Counted from the first letter of the stretch, positions 1 through 7,825 are shown. The stretch is DNA of 28,853 nucleotides from an uncultured Propionibacteriaceae bacterium (GCA_936924635.1 CAKZHP010000010.1:1-28853), one strand, 5' to 3'. A program made the numbers and translations. The notes: a model not told the origin generated them from the sequence alone.

Positions 1-1
1 C

Positions 2-208
2 TGGGCCGGCCCCGCCACCTGGCGCGCGCTGCCGGCCCGGCTGGAGGACCGCGTCTTCTACGCGGGCTCCGGTGGCCTGGCAGGGCCCCAGCCGTGGGCG
101 CGGTTGCTGACCGGGGCGCTCGCCACGTACGCGGTGCACGAGGCCCTCACCGGCGAGGACATCCGCCCCACCAACAAGGCCCTGGTCACCCACCGGCGTC
201 CGGCCTGA
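2..208 (+). CDS. C-terminal fragment of an unrecognised protein
   Basis: An open frame enters from the left edge and ends at the TGA at 206-208, giving 68 residues that finish THRRPA. Third codon positions are strongly G/C, as in the neighbouring real genes, so I take it as the end of a gene that starts outside the window. Visible stretches such as RVFYAGSGGLAG and the tail ALTGEDIRPTNKALV do not let me name a family. The next gene starts 66 bp downstream on the same strand. Function unknown. Confidence 0.55.
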   Translation, partial: WAGPATWRALPARLEDRVFYAGSGGLAGPQPWARLLTGALATYAVHEALTGEDIRPTNKALVTHRRPA

Positions 209-274
209 GGCTGGGGCGCGCAGAACCGTCGTGTTGTCGCCTCCGCCGCCCGGCCGGTGAGGTTGACTGACCCC

Positions 275-1528
275 ATGAGCGACTGGCCCGCGGGGCTCTC
301 CGCCCCGGCACGACGCGCCCTGGAGGCCGCCGGGCACACCGGCCTGGCCGACCTCGGCGGCACCAGCATGGTCGACGTCGCCGCGCTGCACGGCGTCGGC
401 CCGAAGGCGGTGATGCTGCTGAAGGAGGCTCTCGACCAGCGAGGCACCCCCTTCTCCGACGCCGACAAGGGCCCGCGCGCTTGGCGGCAGGCCGCTGCGC
501 AGCTGGGCGTGGGTCGCCGCGGGTCGAAGAAGTGGGCCGGGCCAGGGTCGGCCACGACGCGTACGAAGAAGAAGGAGCCCGCCGGCGAGCCGATCATGCT
601 CGACGTCGAGGGCCGCCAGGTGCGGCTGTCGAGCCCTGAGCGCGTGTACTTCCCCGACCACGGGTGGACCAAGGCCGACGTCGCCCGCTACTACATCGCC
701 GTGGGCCCCGGCATCCTGCGCGCGCTGCGCGACCGGCCGACGATGCTGCACCGCTTCCCCGACGGCCTTGCTGGCCCGAAGGTCTACCAGAAGCGGCTCC
801 CCTCCGGCGCGCCCGACTGGGTGCCCACGGTGCGGCTCGACTTCCCCCGTTACAACCTCCACGCCGACGAGCTCTGCCCCACACACGTGGCCGACATCGT
901 GTGGGCCGTGCAGATGTCGACCGTGGAGCTCCACCCCTGGAACGTCCGCGCCGCCGACGTCGACCGCCCCGACGAGTGGCGCATCGACCTGGACCCGATG
1001 CCGGAGGCCACCCTCCACCAGGTGCGTCGCGTCGCCGAGGTCGCCCACGAGGTGCTCGACGAGCTGGGCATCACCGGCTACCCGAAGACGTCGGGCGGGT
1101 CGGGGCTCCACGTGTACGTGCGGATCCGCCCGGAGTGGGAGTTCGGCGACGTACGGCGAGCGGCCTGGGGCTTCGCCTCCGAGGTCGCCCGCCGCCTGCC
1201 CGACCACGCCACCGTCGCCTGGTGGCGCAAGGACCGCGACCCTCGCCGCGTCTTCATCGACTTCAACCAGAACACCCGCGACCACACCCTCGCCGCCGCG
1301 TACTCGCTCCGCGGCCGGCCCGAGGGCACCGTCTCGGCGCCGCTGCGCTGGGACGAGGTCGGCTCCGCCGAGCCGCAGGACCTGACGCTGGCGACCGTTC
1401 CCGCCCGCTTCGCCGCGATCGGCGACCCCCACGAGGGCATCGACGACGTCGCGTACGGGATCGAGCCGCTGCTGGAGTGGGCCGACCGCTTCGACCGCGA
1501 CCACGGGGGTCTGCCCGAGGCCGACTGA
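275..1528 (+). CDS. Stand-alone LigD-type DNA polymerase/primase domain protein with N-terminal helix-hairpin-helix region
   Basis: 417 aa. Residues about 7-60 look like a helix-hairpin-helix or RNAP-alpha-CTD-like DNA-binding fold (LHGVGPKAVMLLKEAL). A Lys/Arg-rich linker follows, then an archaeo-eukaryotic primase-type LigD polymerase domain from about residue 115 to the end. Expected catalytic features are present: the metal-binding DxD (D238 and D240 in RIDLDP), the SGGSGLH motif ending at H279, and a third acidic residue, D329, in RVFIDF. There is no ligase or phosphoesterase domain, so this is the split, polymerase-only form. In the family such enzymes fill gaps and add nucleotides during Ku-dependent end joining; Ku and the ligase are not in this window. 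I prefer the ATG at 275 because GAGGT (259-263) sits 11 nt upstream; a GTG at 257 is the alternative. Confidence 0.88.
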   Translation: MSDWPAGLSAPARRALEAAGHTGLADLGGTSMVDVAALHGVGPKAVMLLKEALDQRGTPFSDADKGPRAWRQAAAQLGVGRRGSKKWAGPGSATTRTKKKEPAGEPIMLDVEGRQVRLSSPERVYFPDHGWTKADVARYYIAVGPGILRALRDRPTMLHRFPDGLAGPKVYQKRLPSGAPDWVPTVRLDFPRYNLHADELCPTHVADIVWAVQMSTVELHPWNVRAADVDRPDEWRIDLDPMPEATLHQVRRVAEVAHEVLDELGITGYPKTSGGSGLHVYVRIRPEWEFGDVRRAAWGFASEVARRLPDHATVAWWRKDRDPRRVFIDFNQNTRDHTLAAAYSLRGRPEGTVSAPLRWDEVGSAEPQDLTLATVPARFAAIGDPHEGIDDVAYGIEPLLEWADRFDRDHGGLPEAD

Positions 1529-1557
1529 GCCCCGAGGGGGACGCCGGCGGAAGGGCC

Positions 1558-1563
1558 TAAGAT
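1558..1563 (+). promoter_or_regulatory. Candidate -10 element of the helR gene
   Basis: TAAGAT lies 30 nt before the GTG start of the HelR gene, which would put transcription start near 1570 and leave a short leader carrying AAGGAGG (1584-1590). I see no convincing -35 box, and no obvious match to the inverted-repeat rifamycin-associated element known upstream of some helR genes. Confidence 0.35.
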
Positions 1564-1593
1564 GGTCGTTCTGTCCGCTCATCAAGGAGGGCC

Positions 1594-3750
1594 GTGGCCG
1601 CGCAGGAGTCGACGCTGGAGCAGGAGCTCGCCGTCGAGCAGACGCATGTCGACACCGTGTACGCGAACCTGGCCCACGCCACCCGCTCGGCCCAGCAGGT
1701 CGCGGCGGAGGGCGCTGCCCGGTACACCTCCGACCGCCAGACGTACCTGCGCGAGGAGGACGGCACCGCGATCTTCGAGCGCGACGCGTTCGCGTTCCAG
1801 GCGGCCCGGCGGCTGGCCGCCCTCGACGCCGAGCACGAGGGCCTGGTGTTCGGCAAGCTCGACCTGACCGACCAGGAGGTGCGCTACATCGGGCGCCTGG
1901 GCGTGCGGGACGAGGACTTCAACCCCCTGGTGATCGACTGGCGCGCCCGGGCCGCGGAGCCCTTCTACCGCGCCACCCCCGCCGACCCGATGCAGGTCGT
2001 ACGCCGCCGGGTGCTGCGCTGCCGCGACGACCTGGTGATCGGCATCGAGGACGACCTGCTCGACGCCGAGGCCGCTCCCGACGACATGGTGGTGATCGGC
2101 GAGGGCGCCCTGATGGCGGCGCTGTCGCGAGCCCGCGGGCACCAGATGCGCGACATCGTGGCCACCATCCAGGCCGAGCAGGACGAGGCGATCCGCGCTC
2201 CGTACGCCGGTGTCACGGTGATCGCCGGCGGCCCCGGCACCGGCAAGACGGTCGTCGGCCTGCACCGGACGGCGTACCTGCTCTACTCCAACCGTCGCCG
2301 CTTCGAGAACGGCGGCGTGCTGGTGGTGGGGCCCTCGGCGGTCTTCATGAACTACATCGAGCGGGTCCTCCCATCCCTCGGCGAGGACGCGGTGACGCTG
2401 CGTTCCCTGGGCCAGCTGCCGTCGGACGTGCTCACCGTCACCGCGACCCGCGTGGACGACGCGGCGGCAGGGGTGGTCAAGGGCTCGCTGCGGATGCTGC
2501 CGGTGCTGCGGCGCCTGGTGCTGGTGCCGCCGGCGGGCACCGACGCCGACCTCCTCGTCAGCGTCAAGGGCGAGCCGCTGCGGCTGACCGCCGCCGAGAT
2601 CGGCCGGATCCGCGGCCAGGTGCTGTCGCACCACCAGCACAACCGGGCTCGCGAGGTCGCCGAGAACGCCCTGGTGACCGCGCTGCGCGCGAAGGCGCCG
2701 GCCGACATCGAGGTCGACGACGACGCCCACTTCGACGACCTGGTGCGCTACTCGTCGACGTTCCGCGAGTTCGTCGCCGGCTGGTGGCCGGCGCTGTCAG
2801 CGACCACCGTGCTGCGGCGTCTCACCGACCCCGAGGTGCTCGCCCGCGCCGCCGGCCACGAGCTCGGTCGCGACGAGCAGCAGGCGCTCACGACCTCGTA
2901 CGCGGAGCCCGGCTGGAGCATCGCCGACATGGCCCTGCTCGACGAGCTGGTGTCGCTGCTCGGCCCCGAGCCCGTGGACACCGACGCCGACCCGTCGTTG
3001 TTCCTGGAGGACGGCGAGGTCGCCGAGATCGTCACCATGGCCGACCGGCTCACCGACAGCCGCGACGTCGACCTCTCCGAGCCGCAGTCCACGTACGCCC
3101 ACGTGCTGGTCGACGAGGCGCAGGACATCACGCCGATGCAGTGGCGCATGCTCCGCCGACGTGGTGCCCAGGCGTCATGGACGATCGTCGGCGACCCGGC
3201 CCAGTCGTCGTGGCCCGACGTCGCCGAGGCGCAGCGGGCGCTCACGGACCTGATCGGCACCTCCCCGAGCCGCACGTTCCGGCTCTCCACCAACTACCGC
3301 TCCCCCGCCGAGGTGTTCGACCTCGCCTCCCGCTACATCGTGGGGCACTTCCCCGACGCCGACCTGCCGACGGCGGTCCGCAGCACCGGCATCGAGCCGC
3401 TGCTGCTGGAGACGCCGACCGAGGGCTGGGCCGCCCGCACCGTCGACGACCTCGCCACCCTGCTGGGCCAGGTCGAGGGCACCGTCGCGGTGATTGCGCC
3501 GCCGAGCCGGCAGCAGGAGGTACGGGCCGCGCTGGCCGCCGACGCGCGCCTCGCGGAGGAGGGCCGCCTGGCGGTGCTCACGCCGCTCGAGGCGAAGGGC
3601 CTGGAGCACGACGGCGTCCTGGTCGTCGACCCCGACGGGATCGTCGCGGAGTCCCCCGGCGGCGCCCGCGTCCTCTACGTCGCGCTCACCCGCGCCACGC
3701 AGCGCCTGGTCACCCTCGACGTCGGCGGCCCGGGCGACTGGCGCCCCTGA
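1594..3750 (+). CDS. helR: HelR/HelD-family RNA polymerase recycling ATPase (UvrD-like superfamily 1)
   Basis: 718 aa, the usual size for actinobacterial HelR. The N-terminus (about 1-60) is a charged helical segment that in HelD proteins forms the arm reaching into RNA polymerase. Walker A is GGPGTGKT at 212-219 (K218). Walker B is VDEAQD at 506-511. A C-terminal superfamily 1 motif VALTRATQRL lies near the end. HelD/HelR proteins release stalled polymerase from DNA using ATP, and HelR members can also dislodge rifamycins; whether this one gives rifamycin tolerance is inference. The start is the GTG at 1594, preceded by a near-perfect Shine-Dalgarno AAGGAGG with a 3-nt gap. The gene is convergent with metF, with a strong hairpin between them. 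Confidence 0.88.
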   Translation: MAAQESTLEQELAVEQTHVDTVYANLAHATRSAQQVAAEGAARYTSDRQTYLREEDGTAIFERDAFAFQAARRLAALDAEHEGLVFGKLDLTDQEVRYIGRLGVRDEDFNPLVIDWRARAAEPFYRATPADPMQVVRRRVLRCRDDLVIGIEDDLLDAEAAPDDMVVIGEGALMAALSRARGHQMRDIVATIQAEQDEAIRAPYAGVTVIAGGPGTGKTVVGLHRTAYLLYSNRRRFENGGVLVVGPSAVFMNYIERVLPSLGEDAVTLRSLGQLPSDVLTVTATRVDDAAAGVVKGSLRMLPVLRRLVLVPPAGTDADLLVSVKGEPLRLTAAEIGRIRGQVLSHHQHNRAREVAENALVTALRAKAPADIEVDDDAHFDDLVRYSSTFREFVAGWWPALSATTVLRRLTDPEVLARAAGHELGRDEQQALTTSYAEPGWSIADMALLDELVSLLGPEPVDTDADPSLFLEDGEVAEIVTMADRLTDSRDVDLSEPQSTYAHVLVDEAQDITPMQWRMLRRRGAQASWTIVGDPAQSSWPDVAEAQRALTDLIGTSPSRTFRLSTNYRSPAEVFDLASRYIVGHFPDADLPTAVRSTGIEPLLLETPTEGWAARTVDDLATLLGQVEGTVAVIAPPSRQQEVRAALAADARLAEEGRLAVLTPLEAKGLEHDGVLVVDPDGIVAESPGGARVLYVALTRATQRLVTLDVGGPGDWRP

Positions 3751-3764
3751 GACATCACCGAGTC

Positions 3765-3817
3765 GCACAGATCCGCAGAGCACTGCCATAGCTGGCAAGT
3801 GCCCTTCGGATCTGTGC
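3765..3817. terminator. Long hairpin between convergent helR and metF, likely bidirectional terminator
   Basis: An 11-bp perfect outer stem (GCACAGATCCG at 3765-3775 with its complement at 3807-3817) encloses an inner stem (GCACTGCCA, loop TAGC, TGGCAAGTGC with one bulged A). No long T-tract follows on either strand. Its position between two converging stop codons supports a shared terminator. It is clearly less GC-rich than its surroundings. Confidence 0.7.
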
Positions 3818-3831
3818 TCTTGTGGTGGTGC

Positions 3832-4728
3832 TCAGGCCCCGATCTGCTCCCGTACGCGTCGCAGGATCTGCCGGGTCGCCAGCGACCGGTTCTGCGTGAA
3901 GAAGTGCAGCCCCGGAGCCCCCGCCTCCAGCACCGCCAGCGACAGCTCGGTGGCGATCTCGACGCCCACCTCGCGTACGGCCTTCGGGTCATCGGCCACC
4001 GCCTGCAGGCGCTCGGTGACCTCGCCGGGCAGCTCCGCGCCGGAGAACTCCGCGAACCTCGTCACCTGGCCGATCTGGGTGATGGGCATGATCCCCGCCA
4101 CGATGGGGATGTCGCAGCCGAGCGCCCGCACCCGGGCCACCAAAGACGTGTACGCCTCCGGCTTGAAGAACAGCTGCGTCACCGCGAACTCGGCCCCGGC
4201 GGCGGCCTTCTCGACGACCAGCCGGGCGTCCAGGTCGGCGTCTCGGGTCTGGGGGTGCAGGTCGGGGAACGCGGCCACGCCCACGCAGAAGTCACCCGTC
4301 TCCTTCACCAGCCGCACCAGCTCGGTCCCGTTGGCGAGGCCGTCCTCGTGCCGTACCCAGGGCTCGGTCGGCCCGCCCGGCATGTCGCCCCGGATCGCGA
4401 GCACGTGGTCGACACCAGCCGCCTTGTAGTCCTGGACCGCCTTCACCAGCTCCGCCCGGCTCTGGGAGGCCGCGGTGAGGTGGCCCATCACCCGCAGCGA
4501 CGACTCGCGCGCCAGCCGCTCGGTGATCGCCAGCGTGCGGTCACGGTTGCTGCCGTTCGCCCCGTACGTCACCGACACGAAGTCCGGCCCCAGCGGCACC
4601 AGCTGGTCCATCGCCCTCCACAGCCGCTCGGAGTCCTCCGGTGTCTTCGGCGGGAAGAACTCGAAGGAGAACGTCGGCCGCGAGCCCTCAGCGAGCAGCT
4701 CGGCAACGGTCGCTTGGTGGGTGGTCAC
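3832..4728 (-). CDS. metF: Methylenetetrahydrofolate reductase
   Basis: 298 aa, the size of bacterial MetF. It reduces 5,10-methylene-THF to 5-methyl-THF using FAD and feeds methionine synthesis. Family signatures include FSFEFFPPKTPE near residues 20-31, the active-site Glu in that stretch, VSVTYGANGS, and AIRGDMPG in the middle of the barrel. FTQLFF-type and MPIT segments follow in order (VTQLFFKPEAY, AGIMPIT). It lies 65 bp downstream of idsA, an arrangement also seen in mycobacteria (Rv2172c/Rv2173). The GTG start at 4728 has no Shine-Dalgarno but lies 7 nt after TAGGCT, so the transcript is probably leaderless. A 12-bp palindrome of five G, CG and five C lies at 4744-4755, just upstream of that box. 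Confidence 0.93.
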   Translation of the reverse strand: MTTHQATVAELLAEGSRPTFSFEFFPPKTPEDSERLWRAMDQLVPLGPDFVSVTYGANGSNRDRTLAITERLARESSLRVMGHLTAASQSRAELVKAVQDYKAAGVDHVLAIRGDMPGGPTEPWVRHEDGLANGTELVRLVKETGDFCVGVAAFPDLHPQTRDADLDARLVVEKAAAGAEFAVTQLFFKPEAYTSLVARVRALGCDIPIVAGIMPITQIGQVTRFAEFSGAELPGEVTERLQAVADDPKAVREVGVEIATELSLAVLEAGAPGLHFFTQNRSLATRQILRRVREQIGA

Positions 4729-4735
4729 GGCCGTG

Positions 4736-4741
4736 AGCCTA
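4736..4741 (-). promoter_or_regulatory. Candidate leaderless -10 element of metF
   Basis: On the minus strand TAGGCT is followed by 7 nt (CACGGCC) and then the GTG start of metF. The spacing puts transcription start at or next to the start codon. Confidence 0.5.
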
Positions 4742-4793
4742 ACGGGGGCGCCCCCGGCAGCCGGTACACCGCCGCGTCTCGGACCGTGCGTCC

Positions 4794-5870
4794 TCAGGCG
4801 TCGCGGCTGACGGCGAGGCTGGCCAGCGCCTCCAGCGCCGTACGCGCCTCGTCGTCGATCTCCACCGCCGACAGAACCGCGAGCGCGGCGGCGTGGTCGG
4901 TGGCGATGTCGGCCTCCACCTGGTCGACCGCACCGGAGCCGCGGATGATGGCGCGCGCCTCGTCCACCCCCGCCGGGTCGAGCGCCGGGTCGCCCAGCAA
5001 CGACTCCAGCCGGGTCGCGGCCTCGGCGTCGACCGCCTCCAGCGCGTGCGCGATCAGCACGGTGCGCTTGCCCTCCCGCAGGTCGTCGCCGGCCGGCTTT
5101 CCGGTCACGGCCTCGTCGCCGAACACCCCCAGCAGGTCGTCACGCATCTGGAAGGCCCGGCCGACCGGGGACCCGTACGCCCCCAGGGCCGCGACCGTCG
5201 CCGCCGGCGCCCCGCTCAGCAGGGCACCCAGCTGCACGGGACGGGTGACCGTGTAGCGGGCCGACTTGAACTCCGTGACCCGGCGGGCCCGCTCCAGCGA
5301 GGTGTCGGCGTGCTGGGCGACGATGTCGAGGTACTGCCCCAGCGTCACCTCGGTGCGCACCGCGTCCAGCGTCGCCTGGGCACGGGCCAGCGCCTCCGGC
5401 TCCAGACCGCAGGAGGCCCACATCTCGGCCGACCACATCAGCAGGAGGTCGCCGAGCAGGATGGCGCCGGCACGGCCGAACGCCTCGCTGCCCCCGCGCC
5501 AGCCGTTCTCCGCGTGCAGGCGTGCGTTGACCACGTGGGCGGCGGGGCCGCCGCGTCGGGTGTCGGAGTCGTCCATGACGTCGTCGTGGGCCAGCGCCGA
5601 GACGTGGAGCAGGTCGAGGCTCGCCGCGGCCCGCAGCACAGGGGCGGCGTCGCCGGGCTGGCCGGCCCCGGCCGCGTACCCCCAGTAGAGGAACGCCGGG
5701 CGGAACCGCTTGCCGCCGCCGGTGAAGTGCCGCGCCTGGTCGAGCAGCGGGGTCACCTCGGGGCCGACCGCGCCCACCACCTCGCCCTGCCGGTCGAGGA
5801 AGGCCGTGATGGCCGCGCCCACCGCCTGCCGGAACTCGGGTCCGAGCGGCTGGGTGGGATCGAAGGGCAT
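4794..5870 (-). CDS. idsA: Polyprenyl diphosphate synthase (trans-isoprenyl, IdsA type)
   Basis: 358 aa. It condenses isopentenyl diphosphate with allylic diphosphates to make a linear prenyl diphosphate (GGPP or a related length). The first Asp-rich motif is DDVMDD at 96-101 and the second is DDLLGVFGD at 244-252. The IPP-binding GKR is at 53-55 (GGGKRFRPA). The residues just before the first Asp-rich motif (LLHVSALAH) suggest a short- to medium-chain product, but chain length cannot be fixed from this. The ATG at 5870 lacks a clear ribosome-binding site and lies 6 nt after TAGGCT. The barstar gene upstream ends 9 bp before it, so idsA may be read both from that operon and from its own leaderless promoter. 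metF follows. Confidence 0.92.
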   Translation of the reverse strand: MPFDPTQPLGPEFRQAVGAAITAFLDRQGEVVGAVGPEVTPLLDQARHFTGGGKRFRPAFLYWGYAAGAGQPGDAAPVLRAAASLDLLHVSALAHDDVMDDSDTRRGGPAAHVVNARLHAENGWRGGSEAFGRAGAILLGDLLLMWSAEMWASCGLEPEALARAQATLDAVRTEVTLGQYLDIVAQHADTSLERARRVTEFKSARYTVTRPVQLGALLSGAPAATVAALGAYGSPVGRAFQMRDDLLGVFGDEAVTGKPAGDDLREGKRTVLIAHALEAVDAEAATRLESLLGDPALDPAGVDEARAIIRGSGAVDQVEADIATDHAAALAVLSAVEIDDEARTALEALASLAVSRDA

Positions 5871-5876
5871 GCCGGG

Positions 5877-5882
5877 AGCCTA
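5877..5882 (-). promoter_or_regulatory. Candidate leaderless -10 element of idsA, overlapping the barstar stop codon
   Basis: TAGGCT on the minus strand is followed by CCCGGC and then the ATG of idsA. The first three bases of the hexamer are also the TAG stop codon of the barstar gene. Confidence 0.5.
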
Positions 5883-6272
5883 TCCGGGAACGACCTCGGC
5901 CCAGGGGCGCGCCAGCAGGAGGGCCAACGGAGGTCCGGGCCGCTCGGTCGCCTCCTGGAGCACCTCCAGCAGACGGCTCCAGGTGCGCGGGTCGCGTACG
6001 GCGGCATCGCCCCAGGCGTGCCACACCAGGGCGGTGGGGCCGGTGCGGTCGGAGAGGCAGTCGGCCAGCGCGTCGAGGTTGCGGCCGTAGTAGGACGGGA
6101 ACCCGAGCACCTCCCCCACCCGGATCACCAGGTCGCGGGGGTCACCGGAGTCGATCTCCCCCACCCGCCAGCCCGCGTCGACCAGCGTCTGCGGCGACGT
6201 ACGGTCGGCGCGGTAGATGCCGCCCCGGGCCGGGACGCCACGCAGCAGCGGGACATCAGGGGCGGCGGTCAT
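5880..6272 (-). CDS. Barstar-family ribonuclease inhibitor
   Basis: 130 aa. Barstar blocks barnase-type RNases by filling the active site with an acidic helix. The key stretch FPSYYGRNLDALADCL (58-73) aligns directly with barstar: Y61, D67 and D71 match barstar Tyr29, Asp35 and Asp39, the main barnase contacts. There is no signal peptide, so it acts in the cytoplasm. The ATG at 6272 overlaps the stop of the RNase gene as ATGA, indicating translational coupling; a longer in-frame start exists upstream but would run deeper into the RNase gene. The stop lies 9 bp before idsA. Together with the next gene this is an RNase/inhibitor pair. Confidence 0.88.
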   Translation of the reverse strand: MTAAPDVPLLRGVPARGGIYRADRTSPQTLVDAGWRVGEIDSGDPRDLVIRVGEVLGFPSYYGRNLDALADCLSDRTGPTALVWHAWGDAAVRDPRTWSRLLEVLQEATERPGPPLALLLARPWAEVVPG

Positions 6273-6775
6273 CGGCGGATCCTGGAGAACGTCGCGTAGT
6301 GGTCGGCGGTGTAGAGGTACCACTGCCGGTCACCACCGGTGACGATGCGTACGGGGCCGCGGTCGGGCGAGGAGGGCAGCTTCACCGTGTACTCCTTGTA
6401 GAAACCGCGCGGCCTGTCGGGCAGCCGGCCCTCGTTGTTGCCGAAGGTCTGCCCGTCCTGGCTGTACCGGAAGGGCCCGCCCTTGTCGATGAGGGCGAGC
6501 ACGTCGCGCGCCTGGCTCGGCAGGTCGGCCGGGTCGATCCAGGGCAGCCGGGTCTCCGGGTCGACGGTGGTCGCCGTGGCCGTACGTGCCGGCTGGCCCG
6601 TGCGGACGGCTGTCGCCGACCGGCTCGACGAGGCCCGCGGTGAGGCGGACTGGTAGTCGACCTGGCCCGCGGGCTGCCGCGTCAGCAGCCAGACGACCGC
6701 CAGCACCAGGACGACCGCACCGACGAGGAGCCCGAGGGCCAGCGGTCCCTGGCGGCGGGGCGGCAGGGCGGTCAC
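6269..6775 (-). CDS. Barnase/RNase Sa-family guanyl-specific ribonuclease with N-terminal membrane segment
   Basis: 168 aa. Residues about 11-32 form one hydrophobic segment (LALGLLVGAVVLVLAVVWLL) after a short basic start, either an anchor or an uncleaved or cleaved export signal. A Ser/Ala/Thr-rich linker (about 40-75) leads to a microbial RNase domain (about 76-168). The full catalytic set is visible: E128 in YKEYT, R143 in VRIVTGG and H159 in ADHYATFSRIR, matching barnase Glu73, Arg87 and His102. It should cleave RNA after G outside the membrane; the adjacent barstar would protect the cytoplasm. The GTG start overlaps the thiE-like stop as GTGA, and its own stop overlaps the barstar ATG, so three genes are translationally linked. 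Confidence 0.88.
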   Translation of the reverse strand: MTALPPRRQGPLALGLLVGAVVLVLAVVWLLTRQPAGQVDYQSASPRASSSRSATAVRTGQPARTATATTVDPETRLPWIDPADLPSQARDVLALIDKGGPFRYSQDGQTFGNNEGRLPDRPRGFYKEYTVKLPSSPDRGPVRIVTGGDRQWYLYTADHYATFSRIRR

Positions 6776-7524
6776 CAGGCGGTCGGCCCCGAGGAGCGGA
6801 ACGTCGCGCGGGGGGCACCCATGCCGAAGACCCCGAACGCGTAGTCCTTCAGCGCCGGGTCCTGCACCCACGCCAACCGCAGCCGGTCCGCCAGCTGCTT
6901 CACGACCGCGGCGTCGTCGGGCGAGTCCACCGTGATGCTGACCCGACGCGCACCGTTGGCGAGGATCTCGTCGATGGTGCTGAGGTCCACACCACCGGTG
7001 GCGAACCACGGCGTCCCTGCGACCTCGCCGACGGGCATCCGTTCCGCCGCGGCGCGGACGAGATCGAGCCCAGGCGCCGGGAACGGGGCGTTCGCCGGCA
7101 GGTAGACCGGGCCGACGAGGGCGAAGTTGATCTCCGAGTCCTTGGCCGCTGCCTCGGCAGCCTTCTCGTCGTGCACAGACCTGCCCACCAGCGCGTACTC
7201 GTGGAGCTTCGCGTGCGCCAGACCCGGGTCCATCCCCGACGCCGGCAGCACGAGCAGGTCGGCGCCGAACTCCTTGGCCAGGTCGACGTCACTGGTCACC
7301 GCGACCGTCTTGCTGAGCTGCATCGCCGCCGACCGGGTGACCTCCAGCGAATCCAGCAGGGTCTCCCGGGACGCCTGCGTGTCGCGCAGCTGGACGATGT
7401 CGGCGCCCGCGCGGAACAGCTCGACGACATGGTCACGGAAGACGTCGCCGCCACCCAGGGTGCCCGTCACGACGATCGTACGAGCGAGGCGCAGCCGGGC
7501 GTCGAGCCCCATCAGTGCAGTCAC
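6772..7524 (-). CDS. Thiamine phosphate synthase-like (ThiE/TenI family) protein
   Basis: 250 aa TIM-barrel protein of the ThiE/TenI family. Recognisable landmarks are VQLRDT (44-49), TSDVDLA (77-83), VGRSVHD (113-119), GPVYLP (138-143) and ATGGV (175-179). ThiE joins the pyrimidine and thiazole halves of thiamine. Several canonical residues differ here: the Lys of QLRxK is replaced (QLRDT), and the N-D pair of the metal site reads TSD. It may be a divergent ThiE, a TenI-like enzyme or an inactive relative. No TPP riboswitch can fit, because the GTG start lies 6 nt after TACGAT. It leads an overlapping run with the RNase and barstar genes. An alternative ATG lies at 7512. Confidence 0.8.
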   Translation of the reverse strand: MTALMGLDARLRLARTIVVTGTLGGGDVFRDHVVELFRAGADIVQLRDTQASRETLLDSLEVTRSAAMQLSKTVAVTSDVDLAKEFGADLLVLPASGMDPGLAHAKLHEYALVGRSVHDEKAAEAAAKDSEINFALVGPVYLPANAPFPAPGLDLVRAAAERMPVGEVAGTPWFATGGVDLSTIDEILANGARRVSITVDSPDDAAVVKQLADRLRLAWVQDPALKDYAFGVFGMGAPRATFRSSGPTAW

Positions 7525-7530
7525 GGGGCG

Positions 7531-7536
7531 ATCGTA
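7531..7536 (-). promoter_or_regulatory. Candidate leaderless -10 element of the thiE-RNase-barstar operon
   Basis: TACGAT on the minus strand, then CGCCCC, then the GTG start. Spacing is the classic one for a leaderless actinobacterial transcript. A -35 box is not evident. Confidence 0.55.
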
Positions 7537-7545
7537 CTGTTCTCT

Positions 7546-7685
7546 ACTCTCTGTCGCCCTCCGGGCTCCGCGGCGGCGGGGCTATGACCCCCGTCTTCCC
7601 TCGTCACGCAGCGCGGCAACCCTGGACCCGGCGCCAGACCAGCCCCGCTCGCCCTCCTCAGTCCAGACGGCGGGCCCCGCCACCG
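7546..7685. repeat. 140-bp tandem repeat, copy 1
   Basis: First of two adjacent 140-bp units starting ACTCTCTGTCGCCCTCC. Compared base by base with copy 2 it differs only at 7563 (G here, A at 7703). Inside the unit GCGGGGCT (7576-7583) and AGCCCCGC (7641-7648) are inverted repeats separated by 57 nt. The unit lies between the divergently transcribed thiE-like and kinase genes. It has open frames on the plus strand but no start signal, and I do not consider it coding. Confidence 0.92.
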
Positions 7686-7825
7686 ACTCTCTGTCGCCCT
7701 CCAGGCTCCGCGGCGGCGGGGCTATGACCCCCGTCTTCCCTCGTCACGCAGCGCGGCAACCCTGGACCCGGCGCCAGACCAGCCCCGCTCGCCCTCCTCA
7801 GTCCAGACGGCGGGCCCCGCCACCG
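7686..7825. repeat. 140-bp tandem repeat, copy 2
   Basis: Second unit of the duplication. A third unit appears to begin after it: CTCTCTGTCG at 7828-7837 repeats the unit start, but the match then stops. Near identity of the two full copies implies a recent duplication. Confidence 0.92.

Noticed and set aside
7525..7560. A TPP riboswitch upstream of the thiE-like gene
   Set aside because: The -10 box lies 6 nt before the start codon, leaving no leader, and no CTGAGA-type conserved core is visible.
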